This document shows, one piece after another, positions 59,329 to 64,000 of a stretch of 64,000 nt of DNA. A program made the translations under genes and the position numbers. A model generated the notes under the pieces. It was not told where the DNA came from. It did not search any database and was given only the letters and a program-made list of their open reading frames with translations. The DNA lies in the NCBI GenBank assembly GCA_023437225.1, contig JAEZGS010000026.1, positions 1 to 64,000 on the forward strand. The letters run 5' to 3'. Within the stretch, counting starts at the first letter, position 1. Every line of letters starts with the position of its first letter. Source of the stretch: Bacteroidota bacterium. Lineage in GTDB: Bacteria > Bacteroidota > Bacteroidia > Chitinophagales > Chitinophagaceae.

Positions 59329-61119
59329 TTACACTTTTGTTGTACGTCGCTCACCTATCTGCTGGCGCCACATCGCATAATAAAGTCCTTTTTCGTCCAG
59401 CAGCATTTCGTGTGAACCGGTCTCCACTACTTCGCCTTTCTCCAATACATAGATGCGATCTGCATGCATGATCGTTGAGAGCCTGTGCGCAATCAATATC
59501 GTGATCTGATTTTGAAGCGACGATACGTTGATGATCGTATTGGTGATTTCTTCTTCGGTGATGCTATCAAGTGAAGAGGTTGCTTCATCGAAGATAAGGA
59601 TCGATGGCTGGCGCAACAATGCGCGCGCAATAGAAAGCCTTTGCTTTTCACCGCCCGATAATTTCAAGCCACCTTCACCGATCACTGTATCGAGCCCATT
59701 GCCTGCCCTTGCCAATAACGATTGACAGGATGCTTTCTGCATAGCACTAACCATTTCATCATCTGATGCTGATGGATGAACGAACTGAAGATTTTCGCGG
59801 ATCGTACCGGAGAATAGTTGGGTATCCTGCGTTACAAAGCCGATCTGGTTTCTAAGGTCTTCAAAGCTTATGGTGTTTTCATCCATTCCATTGTAAAGAA
59901 TTTTACCCTGTTGCGGCCGGTACAATCCTACCAGCAATTTCATAAGGGTTGTCTTGCCCGATCCGGAGGGACCAGCAAAAGCAATTGTCTCTCCTTTTTT
60001 TGCAGTGAAGTTTATTTTATCGATTGCTTTCTGATGAGCGGTCTGGTGTTGGAATGAAACGTCCCTGAATTCAAGAGTCTGAACATTCCCCAGATGTACG
60101 GGCTTTGCAGGTTGCGACTCTGGCGCCTTTTTCATCAGGTTATCGAAATTGTTCAGGGAAGCTTCTGCTTCGCGATAAGAAAGCAAAATGTTTCCGATTT
60201 CCTGTAAAGGACCGAATACAAAGAATGAAAAGATCTGCATGGTAACGAGGTCACCGGCATCCATTTCATTACGAAAGATCAACCACATCAGGATAAACAG
60301 AATTACCTGTCGCAGCGTGTTTACAAAGGTGCCCTGGATGAAACTGATACTTCGGATCCTCTTTACTTTCGTAAGTTCCAATCCAAGGATCTTGTATGTA
60401 TTATTATTCAACCGGTCAACCTCCTGGTTTGTAAGTCCGAGGCTTTTCACCAACTCAATGTTTCGAAGTGATTCCGTTGTGCTGCCCGCCAGCGCAGTAG
60501 TTTGTGAGACAATTGTTTTTTGTATCGTCTTGATCTTTTTGCTGAGAAGGTTTGTAATGGTAGTAAGAAGGATCATACCGATCAGGTATGCGATGGGTAT
60601 GTACCAATGTATATAGATCGATGCATAAATACACACGAAAAGTATTCCGATAAGCACACCAAAAAGTATATTGATGAAATAGTTCATGAACTTTTCCGTA
60701 TCGGCACGAACCTTCTGCAATACACTGAGGGTTTCGCCACTACGCTGGTCTTCAAATTCCTGGTAGGGGAGTTTCATTGCGTGCTGAAGACCATCTGTAA
60801 AAACTTTTGCACCAAACTTTTGTACGATGACATTGAGAAAATAATCCTGGAAATTTTTTGCAATGCGACTGACCATTGCCACACCGATCGAACATGACAA
60901 CAAAAAAACCACACCGGGTTGTTGCCATGAGAATGAATAAAAAAATCGTTCAGTAGTTTCATAGTCTGCCCTGTCAAACTTGAAATTGTTGGCGAGGTTG
61001 ACCAGCTTTCCAAAGATGATAGGGTCTATCAAAGAAAAACCCGTATTGATAGCGGCAAGGAACAATGTAAGTACAACAAGCCACTTATGCGGCTTCAGGT
61101 ATCGTAGCAGTATTTTCAT
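59329..61119 (-). CDS. ABC exporter (fused permease and ATPase)
   Basis: A 596-residue exporter half. The N-terminal domain has six membrane helices to about residue 320; the nucleotide-binding domain has Walker A GPSGSGKTT, Q-loop GFVTQDTQLFSG, signature LSGGEKQRLSIARAL, Walker B ILIFDEATSSLD and the H-loop HRLSTIM. It resembles MsbA and multidrug or lipid exporters; the substrate is unknown. A single half, so a homodimer is likely. Confidence 0.9.
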   Translation of the reverse strand: MKILLRYLKPHKWLVVLTLFLAAINTGFSLIDPIIFGKLVNLANNFKFDRADYETTERFFYSFSWQQPGVVFLLSCSIGVAMVSRIAKNFQDYFLNVIVQKFGAKVFTDGLQHAMKLPYQEFEDQRSGETLSVLQKVRADTEKFMNYFINILFGVLIGILFVCIYASIYIHWYIPIAYLIGMILLTTITNLLSKKIKTIQKTIVSQTTALAGSTTESLRNIELVKSLGLTNQEVDRLNNNTYKILGLELTKVKRIRSISFIQGTFVNTLRQVILFILMWLIFRNEMDAGDLVTMQIFSFFVFGPLQEIGNILLSYREAEASLNNFDNLMKKAPESQPAKPVHLGNVQTLEFRDVSFQHQTAHQKAIDKINFTAKKGETIAFAGPSGSGKTTLMKLLVGLYRPQQGKILYNGMDENTISFEDLRNQIGFVTQDTQLFSGTIRENLQFVHPSASDDEMVSAMQKASCQSLLARAGNGLDTVIGEGGLKLSGGEKQRLSIARALLRQPSILIFDEATSSLDSITEEEITNTIINVSSLQNQITILIAHRLSTIMHADRIYVLEKGEVVETGSHEMLLDEKGLYYAMWRQQIGERRTTKV

Positions 61120-61226
61120 AAAAAATTGTAGTGGTAAAATGGAGCTCTCACAGGGCGCCCATGCATTGGGACGATTGTAAAGTTGTGGGAAATTATTAAT
61201 TCTTGTACAAATAATTGCTGTAATGC

Positions 61227-62777
61227 TCAGCCGCGGTTTCCGTAAAAGTCCTGCCGGTCGAGGCTTCTATACTGGATTGCTTCCGCAATATGCTCTGCCG
61301 ATATATTAATCGAGCCCGCCAGGTCTGCGATGGTACGACTCACTTTCAATATTCTTTCATACGCTCTTGCCGACAGGTTCAGTCGCTCCATTGCCACCTT
61401 AAGAAGCTGCTGGCTGGATGTATTTAGGCCGCAATGCTCCTTCAGTAATTGAGTATTCATCTGGGCATTGCAATACATGCCGGCATATTTTTCAAATCGC
61501 GTCAATTGTATTTCGCGGGCACGAATAACGCGTTGTCGGATCTCGGGAGAACTTTCCTGATGTGCATTGGTATTCAGCTCATGGAAGGCAAGCGGTGTAA
61601 CCTCAACGTGCAGATCGATGCGGTCAAGCAAGGGGCCTGAGATCTTATTGAGATATTTTTCGACTGCTCCGCCGGGGCAGGTGCATTCTTTGTCGGGATG
61701 ATTGAAATATCCGCAGGGACAGGGATTCATCGAAGCGATGAGCATAAAGCTCGCCGGGAACTCCACGGATATACGCGCTCTTGAAATGCAGACCTTGCGT
61801 TCCTCGAGCGGTTGACGCATCACCTCAAGTACAGATCTGCGGAACTCAGGGAGCTCATCTAAAAACAATACACCATTATGTGCCAGTGATATTTCACCAG
61901 GCTGGGGGATGCTGCCGCCGCCAATGAGCGCTATATCACTACTTGTATGGTGTGGGCTTCGAAATGGTCTTTTCGATACAAGCATGGCATTTTCCGGAAG
62001 TTTCCCTGCAACAGAATGTATGCGGGTTGTTTCCAGTGCTTCATGCATACTCAATGGCGGTAAAATGGTTGGCAGTCTGCGGGCAAGCATTGTTTTGCCG
62101 GCTCCTGGCGGGCCGATCAGCACTGCGTTGTGCCCGCCTGACGCCGCAATTTCGAGCGATCGTTTAATATTCGCCTGTCCTTTCACATCAGCAAAGTCGA
62201 CGTCGTTATCGGTTTGCACCGATAAGAATTCTTCCCGCACGTTGACGCTTACTCGTTCGATGGATTGTTCATCCCTGAAAAAGTTGATCACCTGTTTAAG
62301 ATCCGACGCACCATATACCAATATGTCCTTTATCATGCCTGCTTCACGAGCATTTTGGATGGGCAATAAAAACGAAGTGAAAGATTCGCGCCTCGCTGTA
62401 ATGGCCATAGGTAGAGCTCCTTTGATCGGTTGCAGCCCGCCGTCCAGGTTAAGTTCGCCCATGACCAGGTATTGTTTCAACTTATGTGGATTGGGCAATT
62501 GATCGGTTGCTGCAAGAATTCCAAGTGCGATGGGAAGGTCAAATCCTGCACCGGTTTTACGCAGGTCCGCAGGGGCAAGATTAATGACCAGCTTAGTGCG
62601 AGGCATGTTGAAACCGTTTGCCTTGATCGCGCAGCTTACCCTCTGAAGACTTTCTTTTACAGTGTTATCGGCCATGCCTACGATGAAGTATCCAACACCT
62701 CCCATCACACTTACTTCTACAGAGATCGTAATTGCTTCCACACCATAAACTGCGCTGCCAAATGTCTTCACAAGCAT
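61227..62777 (-). CDS. YifB/ComM-like Mg-chelatase-family AAA+ ATPase
   Basis: A 516-residue protein of the YifB (ComM) family. An N-terminal LonC-like domain (about 1-165) is followed by the AAA+ core with Walker A GPPGAGKTMLARRLP, a Mg-chelatase-type insertion (FRSPHHTSSDIALIGGGS), DELPEFRRSVLEVMRQPLEE, and the Cys-rich SMNPCPCGYFNHPDKECTC. ComM is known to act as a branch-migration helicase in natural transformation. With the ComEA-like protein at 29065 it hints at competence, but that remains inference. Confidence 0.92.
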   Translation of the reverse strand: MLVKTFGSAVYGVEAITISVEVSVMGGVGYFIVGMADNTVKESLQRVSCAIKANGFNMPRTKLVINLAPADLRKTGAGFDLPIALGILAATDQLPNPHKLKQYLVMGELNLDGGLQPIKGALPMAITARRESFTSFLLPIQNAREAGMIKDILVYGASDLKQVINFFRDEQSIERVSVNVREEFLSVQTDNDVDFADVKGQANIKRSLEIAASGGHNAVLIGPPGAGKTMLARRLPTILPPLSMHEALETTRIHSVAGKLPENAMLVSKRPFRSPHHTSSDIALIGGGSIPQPGEISLAHNGVLFLDELPEFRRSVLEVMRQPLEERKVCISRARISVEFPASFMLIASMNPCPCGYFNHPDKECTCPGGAVEKYLNKISGPLLDRIDLHVEVTPLAFHELNTNAHQESSPEIRQRVIRAREIQLTRFEKYAGMYCNAQMNTQLLKEHCGLNTSSQQLLKVAMERLNLSARAYERILKVSRTIADLAGSINISAEHIAEAIQYRSLDRQDFYGNRG

Positions 62778-62867
62778 GTGCTAATCTAATTGGATCGCGA
62801 TGATCATAAATGGTATAAACACCGCCAATGCTTGTTTTTTTCCTCACATTATTTGTAACTTATAAGC

Positions 62868-63695
62868 ATGCCCAACCCAACCAACATCAAGCCCCGCGCA
62901 TGGCTGATAGTATCGCTATGTGGATTTCTATTGTTCATTGCATTCTTTATACTGTTGTTGTTCAGGGGTGCAGATCTTCAATTGTCAACGCCAGTTTATT
63001 TTTTTCTTCTAATAATGATTGCGCTTGCATGTACAGCGCTTCTTGCCGGTGCGATGCGCTCCTCTGCAAAGTACCAGAACAAAGCCCTCACAATAACAGG
63101 GCCTGCGGTCATCTTCTTAGTGATCGTTTATCTTGGCTACCGGTACCGACCGGAAATACAGTCGGAGCCCCTGAGTTTATCGATTCAACTGCTGGGTCCG
63201 GCAGGGGCAAACGAAGTGATACGACATGGCACGGTGAATATGTCTGTAGATGAATACAATGCTGTTGAATCGGTCAATAACAAAGGTGTTGCACAATTTA
63301 CCGGGATCAGCTCCACCGCTAAAGGCAAGCGCATCCAGCTTTACCCGTCAGTTGAAGGATATACATTGGATACATCACGTCAATACTTCCTCGATGAAAC
63401 CCAACGAGCCACGCGCATAGAATTGATATTGCAACGTGAACAACCGCAGATCAGCGTAAATGGTAAAGTGATCGACATTCGCAATCAAAAGGCGGTCCCA
63501 GACGCGTATGTGCAGTTTGAAGGAGTTGATAGCAGTTTTGTTACAGACAGAAATGGATCTTTTCGTGCAAAGCTGCCTGTGCGAAGTGGATCTGAATTAC
63601 GAGTGATGATCACGCGGAACGACTCCATCATATTCAACAGCCTGCGCGTATTGACCGACCGCTCGCTTTTAAGCTTCCCCGCTTATGAAAAATAA
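62868..63695 (+). CDS. Membrane protein with C-terminal carboxypeptidase-regulatory-like domain
   Basis: A 275-residue protein with three hydrophobic helices near the N-terminus (about 12-34, 42-62 and 75-90) and an extracytoplasmic part. Residues about 190-260 (SVNGKVIDIRNQKAVPDAYVQFEGV and TDRNGSFRAKLP) have the pattern of the CarboxypepD_reg/PEGA-like strand domain, common in Bacteroidota cell-surface proteins. I do not recognise the rest. The last 11 bp overlap the next gene. Confidence 0.75.
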   Translation: MPNPTNIKPRAWLIVSLCGFLLFIAFFILLLFRGADLQLSTPVYFFLLIMIALACTALLAGAMRSSAKYQNKALTITGPAVIFLVIVYLGYRYRPEIQSEPLSLSIQLLGPAGANEVIRHGTVNMSVDEYNAVESVNNKGVAQFTGISSTAKGKRIQLYPSVEGYTLDTSRQYFLDETQRATRIELILQREQPQISVNGKVIDIRNQKAVPDAYVQFEGVDSSFVTDRNGSFRAKLPVRSGSELRVMITRNDSIIFNSLRVLTDRSLLSFPAYEK

Positions 63696-64000
63696 GTACC
63701 TGATATTGCTCTTGTTGTCATGCATATACAGTATTAATGACGTGCATGCTCAGACGACCAAGTACAAGTTCTCTGTGCGCTTTGAAGATTTCAACCCTTT
63801 GAAGAATGATGTGATCCTTATCAACAATCAATTGTTGAATACTGATAACTACGGCAACGTTGAGGCTGTGATCTCGAATGTCGATCTCATCGCTTCTGTT
63901 CGATCGCCTTCTATCGAGAAATATCGCATTCGCTATCCTGTAAACATGCAGGCAATATTACCGAAGAACGCATCTGTTGTTATCGACATTTTTGTTGAGC
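63685..64000 (+). CDS. Secreted protein, partial (cut by window end)
   Basis: The first 105 residues of a protein beginning MKNKYLILLLLSCIYSINDV, a signal peptide probably cleaved after HAQ (residue 23). The mature part starts TTKYKFSVRFEDFNPLKNDV. The ATG overlaps the stop of the previous gene by 11 bp, suggesting coupled translation and a shared task at the cell surface. No family can be named from this fragment. Confidence 0.75.
   Translation, partial: MKNKYLILLLLSCIYSINDVHAQTTKYKFSVRFEDFNPLKNDVILINNQLLNTDNYGNVEAVISNVDLIASVRSPSIEKYRIRYPVNMQAILPKNASVVIDIFVE

Overview
The window is a stretch of a Bacteroidota chromosome, most likely Chitinophagaceae or a close relative. The signs are a fused lpxC-fabZ gene, porX (response regulator plus PglZ domain), an ftsX-DUF3098-uppP cluster, two tandem clpP genes, many -7 elements of the form TAnnTTTG, and little use of Shine-Dalgarno sequences. 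It is almost all core housekeeping. I see no integrase, transposase, phage gene, rRNA or CRISPR array. There is one tRNA, tRNA-Leu(UAG).

Layout. 1-325: simple-repeat tract. 326-4477 (minus): ftsX, DUF3098, uppP, an MFS transporter and a metallo-hydrolase. 4551-7765: leuS and two very small genes. 7905-12023: FUSC-type membrane protein, ruvB, and an orphan OmpR-type regulator. 12155-14148: GroES-like protein and a HerA/DUF853 ATPase. 14137-19146 (minus): copA, recQ, ABC ATPase. 19281-20958: tsaE and alanine dehydrogenase. 21085-26213 (minus): HD phosphohydrolase, lpxD, lpxC/fabZ, lpxA, ABC ATPase, forming a lipid A operon. 26332-31891: porX, a small conserved protein, a PhnP-like hydrolase, a helix-hairpin-helix protein, acyl-CoA dehydrogenase and an NlpC/P60 lipoprotein. 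32020-36552 (minus): trigger factor, two clpP, clpX and a tiny helical protein, a protein quality-control block. 36679-43194: universal stress protein, tRNA-Leu, rsh (ppGpp), purA, an acidic protein, pabB. 43219-48419 (minus): tatA, gatA, lytic transglycosylase, rplS, rny. 48622-50665: TlpA-like thioredoxin and a secreted protein. 50687-53760 (minus): pheT, a coiled-coil protein, zapA. 54160-56441: dnaB and rsmE. 56453-63695: pyrD, thiolase, DUF983, ABC exporter, YifB and a membrane protein, with a secreted protein cut by the window end.

The most unusual signal is non-coding. At least ten genes are followed, from the stop codon or a few bases after it, by short tandem repeats of 7-14 bp. Read in the sense of the gene they follow, these are usually G-rich relative to C. 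In several places the stop codon itself belongs to the repeat word. Where two genes converge, the two tracts meet head to head and can form long hairpins. Other points worth a second look are: recQ, which lacks any ATG, GTG or TTG codon before its Walker A motif; a 22-bp perfect palindrome over the start codon of the NlpC/P60 gene; two perfect DnaA boxes and four helically phased 11-bp repeats upstream of dnaB; two related sub-60-residue helical proteins; and several genes whose -7 element is so close to the start codon that the mRNA may be leaderless.
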